Source: Luteitalea sp.
Lineage (GTDB): Bacteria; Acidobacteriota; Vicinamibacteria; Vicinamibacterales; Vicinamibacteraceae
Assembly: GCA_009377605.1 (NCBI GenBank)
Contig: WHTT01000012.1
Coordinates: 38,067 to 102,066 of the forward strand
Direction of reading: 5' to 3'
Length of the DNA stretch: 64,000 nt
Shown here: piece by piece, positions 35,765 through 44,281 of the stretch
Position numbering within the stretch: the first letter of the stretch is position 1
Layout: each line of letters starts with the position of its first letter
Made by a program: the position numbers and the translations under genes
Notes under the pieces: model-generated
What the model was told of the DNA's origin: nothing
Database searches by the model: none
What the model saw: only the letters and a program-made list of their open reading frames with translations

Positions 35765-36390
35765 TGTGCCTTCGGGTCTTTGTATCCGTGCTCAGGGTGC
35801 GTGCATCCAACGAACTCGGGCAAGTATTGATTGCCCTTGTACTCGAGCTCTTCGTGGATGCCGATCTCTGAGGTGTAGTACCCGCGGATGGTCGCGTCCT
35901 TGGTTGCGACGAAGAACTTCTCGAGCATCGACTCGGGTGCTGACTCGTTCTTACTGATCTCCGTGAGCAGCTCGCCGGCCTGCGCGGCCGAGACCTTGGC
36001 GAACGGCGCGCCGTGGCGTTGCTCAGAGGATTTGTCCAGGGCCGCCAGTCCTTCTGTCCAGTTCTTCTGCGTGTCCGCGTCGGATTCGGCGAGCAGGAGA
36101 TCGATGTAATCGGCGACGCGTGCCGCTTTGGCACCCGGAGAGTGATCGTCGGCCGGAATGATCGCCTCGCTCAGGATCCCCACCGTCTCGTACTGAGCAG
36201 CCGTGAGGAACTCGAGCGTCGCCGGTGCCTGGGTCCGCTGCACGATCGCCAGTGCCTCGGCCGCCTCGGACGAGAGAGACGGCCAGACGACGAAACCACC
36301 CACGCCGATGCCAAGCGTCCTCAGCACCGCCCGGCGCGTCATACCCTGTTCAACGCGCTGCGCTTCCTCGTCAATTCGTTGCTGCGCCAT
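35761..36390 (-). CDS. Gluconate 2-dehydrogenase subunit 3-like protein, Tat signal (copy 2)
   Basis: A 209-residue protein; start at ATG 36390 with GAGGAGAG upstream, not the longer frame at 36465. Twin-arginine signal GMTRRAVLRTLGIGVGGFVVW at residues 17-37 (quoted in part). Family segments: LEFLTAAQYETVGILSEAII, SPGAKAARVADYIDLLLAES, GYYTSEIGIHEELEYKGN. It is the Tat escort and structural partner of the GMC protein encoded immediately downstream with an ATGA overlap. The overall protein is close to copy 1, so the two-gene unit was duplicated as a block. Confidence 0.88.
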   Translation of the reverse strand: MAQQRIDEEAQRVEQGMTRRAVLRTLGIGVGGFVVWPSLSSEAAEALAIVQRTQAPATLEFLTAAQYETVGILSEAIIPADDHSPGAKAARVADYIDLLLAESDADTQKNWTEGLAALDKSSEQRHGAPFAKVSAAQAGELLTEISKNESAPESMLEKFFVATKDATIRGYYTSEIGIHEELEYKGNQYLPEFVGCTHPEHGYKDPKAQ

Positions 36391-36469
36391 GACTGCTCTC
36401 CTCGATGACCGCTCGGGCGCGGCCAGCTTGTCCGCCGAAGCTTTATGCGAAGGCGGAAGCCGCAACCCA

Positions 36470-36520
36470 CCACCATCACCTTGTCACCCTACCACTTCGT
36501 CACACCGTGTCACCCGCTGG
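36470..36520. repeat. GTGACA-type repeat over a stop codon
   Basis: On the minus strand the oxidoreductase gene ends gacacggtg-TGA and continues with cgaagtggtagggtgacaagg words. This repeats the pattern seen at 9303 and 20792, where TGA is part of a gtgacagg-like unit. Confidence 0.55.
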
Positions 36521-37549
36521 CCTATCGATCTCCACCGGCGTGCCGCGTCGTGCCGACTCGTAAATGGCCTCGACGACCGCGACGCTACGACGACCTTCGC
36601 GCACATCGCATCGAGGACGCGAGCCATTATCGAGCGCGGCGAGAAAGTCCTCGAAGACGCGGCGATGCGGTGTCGCGTCGGCGACCACGGGTGAGCTGGC
36701 GCTCGCCGTGGCACCGACGTGGGCGCCGGAGGGACGCGACTCTGCCGTGGCATCGATGAGATCGCGACGAACGACACGATCCTGCTCGACCACGATCGTA
36801 CCGCGGGTTCCGGTGATCTCGATGCGCCGGTTGGCCCCAGGGTACGCCGCCGTAGTGGCTTCGAGGGTGGCGACGGCGCCGCTGGCGAACTCGAGCAGCG
36901 CCACGACCGTGTCCTCCACCTCGATGGCGTGCAGCGTCGTGCGTGTCCATGCGAAGACGCGCTCGATGTCGCCCATCAACCAGAGCAGCAGGTCCACGGT
37001 GTGGATGCCCTGGTTCATCAACGCACCACCGCCGTCGAGCGCCCACGTGCCGCGCCATCGTGACTTACTGTAGTACTCGAGTGGACGATACCACTTCACC
37101 TGTGCCGTGGCGAGCGTGAGCCGGCCCAGAACGCCTGCCGCCAAGTCGTTCTTGAGCGCTTCGAGGTCCGGGGCGCACCGCTCCTGGAAGAAGACGCCAA
37201 CGGCGAGCCCGGTGCGATCGACGGCGTCGATGATGCGATCGACACGCGCCGTGCTGATCTCCAGTGGCTTTTCCACGAGGACTGGCAGGCCGCGGGCGAT
37301 GGCGGCGGCAATCTGCTCGCCGTGCAGGCCAGAGGGGCTGCCGATGGCCACCAGCTCGAGAGGCCGGTGTGACAGAAACGCCTCGATGTCGCTGTAAGCG
37401 ACCGCCTCGTGCCGCGCCGCCAAGCGCTCCGCTTTCTCGCGGTTCGCGCCGCAGACCGCGCTCACGCGCACGTCCGGCAGCGCCGACGCGGCGTGGGCGT
37501 GCGTATCGCTGATGTTGCCCCCCCCAAGGATTCCCACATGAACCGTCAT
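36500..37549 (-). CDS. Gfo/Idh/MocA family oxidoreductase (cytoplasmic)
   Basis: A 349-residue protein without export signal. Rossmann motif VGILGGGNISDTHAHA; hallmark PVLVEKPLEISTARVD; GGGALMNQGIHTVDLLLWLMG holds the catalytic-region His. The start codon overlaps the stop of the GntR regulator gene (ATGA), so it is the first enzyme of the second operon. The family reaction is NAD(P)-linked oxidation of a sugar or cyclitol hydroxyl. It may convert the 3-keto product of the GMC enzymes or start their substrate's breakdown. Confidence 0.88.
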   Translation of the reverse strand: MTVHVGILGGGNISDTHAHAASALPDVRVSAVCGANREKAERLAARHEAVAYSDIEAFLSHRPLELVAIGSPSGLHGEQIAAAIARGLPVLVEKPLEISTARVDRIIDAVDRTGLAVGVFFQERCAPDLEALKNDLAAGVLGRLTLATAQVKWYRPLEYYSKSRWRGTWALDGGGALMNQGIHTVDLLLWLMGDIERVFAWTRTTLHAIEVEDTVVALLEFASGAVATLEATTAAYPGANRRIEITGTRGTIVVEQDRVVRRDLIDATAESRPSGAHVGATASASSPVVADATPHRRVFEDFLAALDNGSRPRCDVREGRRSVAVVEAIYESARRGTPVEIDRPAGDTV

Positions 37550-38349
37550 CGCTTCGGAGGTGCTCCTGGCTCGTCGGCGTGGCTGCTGCCTCGCGGCGGA
37601 CCGGCTGCGTCCCGGGTCGTATCGAATGGGGTCAGGAGTGAGACCGGAAAACGGTCAATCCCCTCGGTGCTCATCGCTTGGGACTGCGCGAGATGCTGGC
37701 TCATCGCCGCCCGTGCCGCTTCCGGATTGCGGGCGCGCAGCCAGTTGTAGATGGTGCGGTGCATTTCGGCCGCCTGCTTGAGATCGCGCTCCCGGCCGAC
37801 GTTGCGGCGCCGGCGCTCATAGAACATCGCCGATATCATTTCGACGAGCGAGGCGAGGATTGGGTTTTGGGAGGCGGTCGCCACGGCGCGGTGGAATCGG
37901 ATGTCGTGTACCAGGAACGTCTGCGGATCCCCGAGCGACGCAAACATGCTGGCCATCTCGTCGGCAATGGCGGCAAGATCCTCACCCGTCGCCCGCTCAG
38001 CCGCGAGGCCGGTGGCGGCAATCTCGAGCACCCGCCGCGCCTCGAACATCTCTTCGGCAGTGAACTTGTGCAACGCGACGAGGAAGCTGAGGGGCCCGGT
38101 CGCCAGCATCGGCGGACCGTCGGCAATGAACGTCCCTGCGCCGTGCCGCGTGTGAATCACCCCCATGGCCGCGAGCGCCTGCAATCCAGCGCGAACGCTC
38201 GGCCGGCTGACGCCGATACGCGCGGCCAGCTCCCGCTCGGAGGGCAACCGCGCGCCCGGGCCCGCCTCACCTCGCTCGATGAGATCGCGGACGAAGCCGA
38301 CCACCTGGTTCACCGTCATCTGCTCCGGCGACTTGGGTGCCCGGACCAT
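37546..38349 (-). CDS. GntR-family transcriptional regulator, FadR subfamily (paralogue 2)
   Basis: A 267-residue regulator. Winged helix with GARLPSERELAARIGVS, RPSVRAGLQALAAMGVI and TRHGAGTFI; FCD domain with LVHDIRFHRAVATASQNPIL. By eye it is more than half identical to the regulator at 27710-28516, and the helix VSRPSVRAGL is the same, so both should recognise similar operators. It heads the GMC operon. The proline-rich C-terminal tail is its own. Ligand is probably a sugar acid or keto-sugar. Confidence 0.9.
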   Translation of the reverse strand: MVRAPKSPEQMTVNQVVGFVRDLIERGEAGPGARLPSERELAARIGVSRPSVRAGLQALAAMGVIHTRHGAGTFIADGPPMLATGPLSFLVALHKFTAEEMFEARRVLEIAATGLAAERATGEDLAAIADEMASMFASLGDPQTFLVHDIRFHRAVATASQNPILASLVEMISAMFYERRRRNVGRERDLKQAAEMHRTIYNWLRARNPEAARAAMSQHLAQSQAMSTEGIDRFPVSLLTPFDTTRDAAGPPRGSSHADEPGAPPKR

Positions 38350-38385
38350 GCGAACGCCTCACGCGCCGACGAGACAAACGCCACC

Positions 38386-38396
38386 GCGTATGACCA
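38386..38396. promoter_or_regulatory. Weak FadR-like half site upstream of the second GntR gene
   Basis: The minus strand reads TGGTCATACGC, 7 of the 10 fixed positions of TGGTCNGACCA with a perfect left half. It is 37 bases upstream of the regulator start. Weak on its own, but similar words occur at the paralogous regulator. Confidence 0.25.
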
Positions 38397-38477
38397 AAAT
38401 ATCTCCTTCTCCCAGCATGTCTTCGCCAAACTGCCGCTTCGGTCGGAGAATAGCCGGACCAGGGCATCAATGCAAGG

Positions 38478-38549
38478 GACCAAGGGACCAAGGGGTCTAG
38501 GGGTCTAGGGGTCTAGGGGTCTAGGGGTCCAGGGGTCCAGGGGTCCAGG
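38478..38549. repeat. Octamer array D (GGTCTAGG type)
   Basis: Nine in-phase units: gaccaagg twice, ggtctagg four times, ggtccagg three times. Unlike the other arrays it does not follow a stop codon; it lies between two divergent genes. Confidence 0.9.
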
Positions 38550-38629
38550 GAAAACAGCTCAGCGACCTGAGCGTAGTGGTCGTCGCTACTGCTTCGTCCG
38601 TCCCGCCAGCCCGGCGCGTTCGCGCAACG

Positions 38630-38706
38630 CCCTTGATCCCTTGCCCCTTGGGCCCCTGCCCCCTTGATCCCTTGATCCCTTGATCCCTTGATCCCCTTGG
38701 CCCCTG
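38630..38706. repeat. Octamer array D' (CCCTTGAT type)
   Basis: About nine units, mostly cccttgat with cccttgcc and ccttgggc variants and one slip of phase. It is the inverted partner of array D and would be transcribed in the xylB leader, where arms D and D' could pair if transcription starts upstream of D. Confidence 0.85.
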
Positions 38707-38731
38707 TCTCTGTTATAGGATCCTCCCCGCC

Positions 38732-40246
38732 ATGCCACATGTCCTCGGTATCGACGTCGGCACGGGCGGCACGCGCGCCCTCGTGGTCGATCAGCAGGGG
38801 GCCGTCGTCGGCGCCGCCACGGCGGACCACGTGCCGTTTGCCTCACCGGAGACAGGATGGGCGGAACAGGATCCGCGCGACTGGTGGCGCGCGACAACCG
38901 AGGCAGTGCCGCGCGCGCTTGCCCAGGCGAAGGTCGAGGGAGCGTCTATCGCGGCCGTTGGCTTGACCGGCCAGATGCACGGCTCGGTGTTGCTGGACGA
39001 CCGCGGTGAGGTCGTGCGGCCTGCGCTCCTCTGGTGCGATCAGCGCACGGCGCGCGAATGCGCGCACATCACGGAGACCGTCGGCGCGGCGCGACTCATC
39101 GAGCTCACGTCGAACCCGGCGCTGACCGGATTCACGCTGCCCAAGCTGCTGTGGGTGCGCGGTCAGGAGCCGGCGGCCTGGAAGCGAGTGGCCAGCGTCC
39201 TCTTGCCGAAAGACTACGTGCGGTTTCGGCTCTCCGGCGTCCGCGCCACCGATGTGGCCGACGCCTCCGGCACGCTCCTCTTCGACGTCAGCCGCCGCAC
39301 CTGGTCGGAGGCCATGCTCGACCTGATGGATCTGCCGGCGTCGTTACTCCCCGACGCGTTCGAATCCCCTGACCAGACGGGTGTCGTCTCGGGAGAAGGT
39401 GCCGCGGCAACCGGCTTACGCGCCGGCACGCCGGTCGTGGCGGGCGGCGGTGATCAGGCTGCGGGCGCCGTCGGGATCGGCATCGTCCGGCCGGGTGCCG
39501 TGAGCGCGACGCTCGGCACGTCCGGCACGGTGTTCGCGGCGACCGACCGACCCGCACGAGATCCGCATGGTCGGGTCCACACGTTCTGTCACGCAGTGCC
39601 CGGTACGTGGCACGTCATGGGCGTGACACAAGCCGCCGGCTTATCGCTCCGCTGGTTCCGCGATCAGTTCGGCCTTGGGCCCCAGGCAAACATGGATGGC
39701 GATCCGTACGATCACCTGACCGATGAGGCTGCCGATATTGCGCCTGGCGCGGACGGCGTGCTGTGGGCCCCTTATCTCATGGGGGAGCGCACGCCCCACC
39801 TCGATCCGCACGCGCGCGCCGCGCTGGTAGGCTTGGCGGCCAGCCACACGCGTGGACATGTCATTCGCGCCATCCTCGAAGGCGTCGCGTTCAGCCTGCG
39901 CGACAGCTTCACTATTCTTGGCGAGATGGGCGTCCCCGTAACGGCCGTGCGTCTTGGCGGCGGCGGCGCCCGGTCGAAGGTCTGGCGGCAGATCCAAGCG
40001 GACGTCTACGGCCAGGAGGTCGAACGGCTTCGGACAGACGAAGGTGCTGCCTACGGCGCCGCCTTGCTGGCCGGTGTGGGCGCCAGGATCTGGCCCAGTG
40101 TCGTGGCAGCCTGTGACGCGGTCGTGCGCGTTGCAGATCGCACGGTACCCGACGCCGCCGCGGCGCAGCTCATGGACCGCCAGTATCGCGCGTACCGCGC
40201 CATCTATCCGGCCCTTCGCCAGGTGCGTGAGGCGCGAGATGCGTAA
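38732..40246 (+). CDS. xylB: Xylulokinase (FGGY family)
   Basis: A 504-residue kinase that phosphorylates D-xylulose with ATP for entry into the pentose phosphate pathway, in the cytoplasm. N-terminal ATPase motif LGIDVGTGGTRALVVDQ, substrate-region QMHGSVLLDD (the MHG signature of xylulokinases), WCDQRTARE, FGGY domain GGGDQAAGAVGIG and C-terminal VRLGGGGARSKVWRQI. Full length. xylA follows after 35 bases on the same strand, confirming the assignment. No xylose transporter or XylR is in the window. Confidence 0.93.
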   Translation: MPHVLGIDVGTGGTRALVVDQQGAVVGAATADHVPFASPETGWAEQDPRDWWRATTEAVPRALAQAKVEGASIAAVGLTGQMHGSVLLDDRGEVVRPALLWCDQRTARECAHITETVGAARLIELTSNPALTGFTLPKLLWVRGQEPAAWKRVASVLLPKDYVRFRLSGVRATDVADASGTLLFDVSRRTWSEAMLDLMDLPASLLPDAFESPDQTGVVSGEGAAATGLRAGTPVVAGGGDQAAGAVGIGIVRPGAVSATLGTSGTVFAATDRPARDPHGRVHTFCHAVPGTWHVMGVTQAAGLSLRWFRDQFGLGPQANMDGDPYDHLTDEAADIAPGADGVLWAPYLMGERTPHLDPHARAALVGLAASHTRGHVIRAILEGVAFSLRDSFTILGEMGVPVTAVRLGGGGARSKVWRQIQADVYGQEVERLRTDEGAAYGAALLAGVGARIWPSVVAACDAVVRVADRTVPDAAAAQLMDRQYRAYRAIYPALRQVREARDA

Positions 40247-40281
40247 AGCGTACATCCGTCCGTTGAGGTGGTAGAAGGACC

Positions 40282-41448
40282 ATGACAGACACAAGCGCAT
40301 TCGAGCCCAAGCCGGAGCACAAGTTCTCATTTGGTCTGTGGACCGTTGGCAACCCAGGCCGCGATCCGTTTGGCGAGCCGGTTCGCCCGCGGCTGGCGCC
40401 ACCCGATGCGGTGAAGCTCCTCGCAGAGGTGGGCGCTTCGGGGGTTAATTTCCACGACAACGATCTGGTCCCCATCGATGCCACGGCTGCGGAGCGCGAC
40501 CAGATTGTCAAGGACTTTAAACAGGCGCTCGCCGATTACGGCCTGACGGTGCCGATGGTCACGGTGAACCTCTTCACGGATCCGGTCTTTCGGGACGGGG
40601 CCTTCACCGCGAACGATCCGGACGTTCGCGCGTACGCGCTCCAGAAGACAGTGCGCGCGATGGCGCTTGGCGCCGAGGTGGGCGCCAAGATCTTCGTGCT
40701 CTGGGGCGGTCGTGAGGGCACGGAGACCGACGCCTGCCGGCGGCCAGACGAGGCGGTGAAGCGCCTGCGCGAGGCGGTCGACTTCCTCTGCGCGCACAAC
40801 CTCGCGCAGCGCTACGGCTATCGCTTTGCCCTCGAAGCCAAGCCCAACGAGCCGCGCGGGGATATCTACATGGCGACGACGGGCGCCTATCTCGGCTTCA
40901 TTGCCACGCTCGCCCATTCGGACATGGTCGGCGTGAATCCTGAGGTCGCGCACGAGCAGATGGCGGGACTCAACTTCACGCACGCGGTGGCGCAAGCGTG
41001 GGAAGCAGGCAAGCTATTCCATATCGACCTCAACGATCAGAACCCAGGCCGCTACGATCAGGATTTCCGCTTCGGCGCGGCCAACCCGCGGTCAGCGTTC
41101 TTCCTCGTGAAGTTTCTCGAAGACGTGGGCTACGACGGTCCGCGTCACTTCGACGCGCACGCGTACCGCACGGAGGATCTGGAAGGGGTCAAGGCGTTTG
41201 CGCGCGGCTGCATGCGCACGTATCTCATTCTCAAGGAAAAAGCCGCACGCTGGAATGCTGATCCCGAGATTCAGGGTCTCTTGAGCCGAATCGGCTCCGA
41301 TGCCGCGTCACGGCTTGGCGTGTACTCGCCGGACAGTGCGAAGGCTCTCGAGGCTCGGACGTTCGATCGCGCGGCGCTCGCCAAGCAGGGCCTGGCGTAC
41401 GAGCAACTCGATCAGCTCACCACAGAGATCCTGCTCGGTGTTCGGTAG
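40282..41448 (+). CDS. xylA: Xylose isomerase
   Basis: A 388-residue TIM-barrel enzyme converting D-xylose to D-xylulose (and glucose to fructose). It is the short, Actinobacteria-like class I type. Visible catalytic and metal-binding regions: [12 protein letters not shown] (catalytic His and Asp), [25 protein letters not shown] (metal Glu and Lys), [35 protein letters not shown] and [12 protein letters not shown]. Paired with xylB in a two-gene operon; a short non-coding stretch of 186 bases follows with no evident feature. Confidence 0.95.
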   Translation: MTDTSAFEPKPEHKFSFGLWTVGNPGRDPFGEPVRPRLAPPDAVKLLAEVGASGVNFHDNDLVPIDATAAERDQIVKDFKQALADYGLTVPMVTVNLFTDPVFRDGAFTANDPDVRAYALQKTVRAMALGAEVGAKIFVLWGGREGTETDACRRPDEAVKRLREAVDFLCAHNLAQRYGYRFALEAKPNEPRGDIYMATTGAYLGFIATLAHSDMVGVNPEVAHEQMAGLNFTHAVAQAWEAGKLFHIDLNDQNPGRYDQDFRFGAANPRSAFFLVKFLEDVGYDGPRHFDAHAYRTEDLEGVKAFARGCMRTYLILKEKAARWNADPEIQGLLSRIGSDAASRLGVYSPDSAKALEARTFDRAALAKQGLAYEQLDQLTTEILLGVR

Positions 41449-41634
41449 GGTCACAACGGGTACGAGAGATGAGGCTAGCTCTGCGACACGCTCAGCGCGG
41501 TGGGCGAGCGCCGCATGGTCTATGAGTTGTGCTGACTGATGATGTGGCCCGAACTGCCTGACTAATACATGGCTGTCTTCAGGCAAATGACTCGCGTGGT
41601 CGCCGGCCACCGTTTGGACGTCCTGTTCTACGAC

Positions 41635-42750
41635 CTATGTCGGAATCGACGGTTGAGCAGACACGCCCGCGCCTGAGGCGACAGCCGTGGGGTGATCCCT
41701 CAGCACGTCGAGGGCGTAGTGCAGGTCGAGGCGTTCGCCGAACCAATCAGGCGTGGCCGTGTCCGGGCCGATGGGAATGCCAGCTGCCGCAAGTCGCGCA
41801 GTGCTCGGCGCGAGTGTGTCGCAGACGTCGTTGCCACGCCAGCGTGGTGCCGGTGGTGCAATGGGGAGAGGCCGACCATCCGGCCGGCAGACGCTGACCG
41901 TCCCATCCAGCGCCCTCGTGAGCGTGAACCCCTCTTCGTGGACCGCCCGATGGTGCCGTCGGCACAGCAAGGCAAGGTTGGTCAGCCGCGTCGCGCCGCC
42001 GTCGCACCAATGGTGAAGGTGGTGCGCGTCGCAGTGCCGCCCGGCGCACCCGGGAAACTGGCAATGGCGATCACGCGCGGCAAGCGCCCGCCGGATCGCG
42101 GGCGGAATCGTCCTCCGCTTCCGCCCGACATCGAGCACCGAGCCGTCTGGCGCATGCCGCATCACCACCGTCGACGCGTCGCAGGCAATGCGTCGCGACG
42201 TTTCAGCGGAAACGCGCACGCCACCCGCATCCTCCAGCACGGCCTGGCCCGCGTCGGGGGCGACGGCTTCCCCAGCGGCCGGTTCAGCGTCTGCCTTCAG
42301 CGTGTCTTCGTCCACGTGGATGACCACTTGATAGCGATCGCCTGCCGTGCCGCGATCCAAGTCACTCGCCAGCGCGCTTTCGGCAAGGAGGCCGAGCGCA
42401 TCGGCGCGGCGTTGGCCGGGTGTGACTTCCGCCGTGGCATCGTCGCGTGGATCGCTGGCGCTCTCACGAAACAGCCAATCGCCTGCCGCCTCGAGCGCCC
42501 GTTGCACGACGGCCCCGAGCTCCGGCGTCAGCCGCCCGCGCATGACCAGCATCCCGTCCTCATCGACCCAGGTCTGGAGATATCGCTGCTGATGGCGTTG
42601 TTCGGTCTCCCGTGCTTCGTCCAATCGATCGGTCCGGCGCCAGGCGCGCACCACCCGCTCGACGTGCGACGCGGTGCCACCCTGCGCCGCCTCCAGGAGC
42701 CGCGATTCATTCTCGGGGTTCGCGATCCGTGTGAGGGCGCGGAGTCCCAA
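41635..42750 (-). pseudogene. 5'-truncated HNH endonuclease (DUF222 type)
   Basis: The frame starts with TTG directly after an in-frame TGA and opens at LRALTRIANPENESRLLEA, a segment that in full-length relatives lies about 100 residues inside the protein. The preceding DUF222 N-terminal helices are absent from the upstream 230 bases. The rest (371 codons) is intact: TASHVERVVRAWRRTD, MLVMRGRLTPELG, and the HNH core HCQFPGCAGRHCDAHHLHHW...LCRRHHRAVHE. These nucleases are often mobile or intron-like in origin. It may be a relic, or a short protein using an unusual start. Confidence 0.7.
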
Positions 42751-42985
42751 TCACGAAGCGCGCGTCAGAAAATTCTTGTCAAGCAGAAAATGCGGTCCGG
42801 ACCGTGGACATCGGTAACAGCTCTGACCCGGACATCGAGTGTGCTCGTCGTACGACGACGTCGAGTCGCTCGTACTCTCGTGCTCATATCGTCCCGGCCC
42901 GGGAGAACGCACGCCCGCGGACTCCAATGCATCGTGCCCTATGAGGCGCAACCCGCAAAGCCGGTCGGGTCGAACCGTGCGATTC

Positions 42986-43651
42986 CTAGTCAGACCCGGT
43001 CAGGCGCAGCCAGCGCCCGTCGTGCCAGTACCACACCACGGACGCCTTCTCGGCGAACGCATCGTCAATGCCGTCATGATCGAGCACCGAAGGCGGCTCA
43101 GGTCCGCCGTACTGCTCGTGATGCTCGCGAATGTACTCCGCGTCTACAGTGCTGATCGCCCGTGAGAAACCAATCTCGCCCGGATTCACGACCTGCAGAT
43201 AGCCAGCGTCCGGGATCGGGGCGATCTCTGCAACCTCCCTCGCCGAGCCGCCGCGAAACACCAGGATGGACGACGACCGGTTCACTGAGCAGAGCACCGC
43301 GAAGTCCAGCTGCTCGGAGGTCGTGAACCGACCGCTGATGACGTTGTGTGGACGTCCGCCACCGAATGTCTGTGGAACGGTGCAGCCACGCTGCTGCAGC
43401 TCCGCCTGCACCTTCGCCGGCAAATCGGTGAAGGTCGACGGGGGCAATCGCACGATGGCGAGGTCCGCCCGAGACCACTCTTCCGGCGAGGGCGATTGCG
43501 TTTCGAGTGATTGAGGAGTCGTTGCTACAGCGATCAAACCACAGAGCAACGCACTGCGATTCGCACGCGCCGAGCGGATCACGGCGCGGCTTATTCGGAA
43601 ACGGCGTGGAAATGGTATCTGCACTCGCGCGACCTCGTGAGCTAGCGTCAC
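42986..43651 (-). CDS. Secreted protein of unknown function
   Basis: A 221-residue protein; GTG 43651 is the longest start and GTG 43582 the likelier one, since it leaves a normal signal peptide (SALLCGLIAVATTPQSLETQ). The mature part has PAKVQAELQQRGCTVPQT, an SGRFTTSEQLDFAVLCSVNRSSSILVF-like beta region (quoted in part) and a conserved-looking tail with LDHDGIDDAFAEKASVVWYW. I do not recognise a family. The text resembles periplasmic beta-rich proteins that report numeric state. It is divergent from the ECF sigma gene with only 72 bases between them, so joint regulation is possible. Confidence 0.7.
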   Translation of the reverse strand: MTLAHEVARVQIPFPRRFRISRAVIRSARANRSALLCGLIAVATTPQSLETQSPSPEEWSRADLAIVRLPPSTFTDLPAKVQAELQQRGCTVPQTFGGGRPHNVISGRFTTSEQLDFAVLCSVNRSSSILVFRGGSAREVAEIAPIPDAGYLQVVNPGEIGFSRAISTVDAEYIREHHEQYGGPEPPSVLDHDGIDDAFAEKASVVWYWHDGRWLRLTGSD

Positions 43652-43666
43652 TTATTATGCCGCGAT

Positions 43667-43718
43667 GCGCATATATACAGAGCTCCTGTGATAGGTTCGC
43701 CGGACGCGCGTATATAAG
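43667..43718. promoter_or_regulatory. Repeated GCGCATATATA / GCGCGTATATAA promoter-like elements
   Basis: Two similar words, GCGCATATATAC (43667-43678) and GCGCGTATATAAG (43706-43718), 39 bases apart, lie in the 72 bases between the divergent secreted-protein gene and the ECF sigma gene. They stand out as AT-rich islands in GC-rich DNA and could be -10-type elements or operator copies. The second is too close to the ATG (six bases) to be its -10 box, unless translation starts downstream. Confidence 0.35.
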
Positions 43719-43723
43719 ACCAG

Positions 43724-44254
43724 ATGGCCTTCGAGCAGACGATGCCGGGGCGGCTCACACGCTGGATTGCCGCGGAGCCAGACTGGGACGCCGTCTACGC
43801 GGAACAGCTCCCCCGCGTCTACAACTTCTTTCGCTACCGCTTCGGCAACATCCCCGAGGTGGAGGATCTCACGGGACGCACGTTCGAGAAAGCCTGGCTC
43901 GCCCGGCATCGATACCGGCGTGATCTGGCGGCGTTCAGCACCTGGCTCCTGAGCATCGCGCGCAACGTCGCGGCAGACCACCTTCGCGGTCGTCGCATCA
44001 ACGTGCCCCTCGAGCAGGCGGCATCGATCGCCGCGCACGCGGGGACGCCGGAAGACGCGGCTGTACAGGGGGCAGACGCCGAGCGGCTCGCCGCGCTCCT
44101 GGCCACGCTGCCGGCACGCGAACGGGAGCTGCTGGCGCTGAAATATGGCGCAGGGATGACGAATCGGGCGATCGCCGCAACAACTGGCTTGAGTGAAACC
44201 AACGTCGGCACGATCCTTCACCGAGCGGTGCAAACGCTGCGGGCTCGTTGGTGA
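43724..44254 (+). CDS. ECF-family RNA polymerase sigma factor
   Basis: A 176-residue sigma-70 factor. Region 2 is seen in YNFFRYRFGNIPEVEDLTGR and FSTWLLSIARNVAADHLRGR (DNA melting and -10 recognition). Region 4 is LATLPARERELLALKYGAGM followed by the helix-turn-helix NRAIAATTGLSETNVGTILH. No regions 1 or 3. A membrane protein with an N-terminal cytoplasmic part, encoded 27 bases downstream, is the likely anti-sigma factor, and an ABC exporter follows; the set probably responds to envelope or antimicrobial stress. Confidence 0.92.
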   Translation: MAFEQTMPGRLTRWIAAEPDWDAVYAEQLPRVYNFFRYRFGNIPEVEDLTGRTFEKAWLARHRYRRDLAAFSTWLLSIARNVAADHLRGRRINVPLEQAASIAAHAGTPEDAAVQGADAERLAALLATLPARERELLALKYGAGMTNRAIAATTGLSETNVGTILHRAVQTLRARW

Positions 44255-44281
44255 GAGACGCCGATTTCGAGGAGATCTACC

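Larger units (their letters stand above)
38350..38731. other. 382-base divergent intergenic region with two octamer arrays
   Basis: Lies between the divergent regulator gene and xylB. It contains a FadR-like box (38386), array D (38478-38549), about 80 bases without recognisable features, and array D' (38630-38706), which ends 25 bases before the xylB start. No protein-coding potential or RNA gene is evident. Confidence 0.6.

Noticed and set aside
41449..41634. Possible small gene or RNA after xylA
   Set aside because: No ribosome site, hairpin or conserved-looking frame could be found in this 186-base stretch.
42751..42985. Missing N-terminus of the HNH endonuclease in another frame
   Set aside because: None of the three minus frames reads like DUF222 helices, so a simple frameshift does not explain the truncation.
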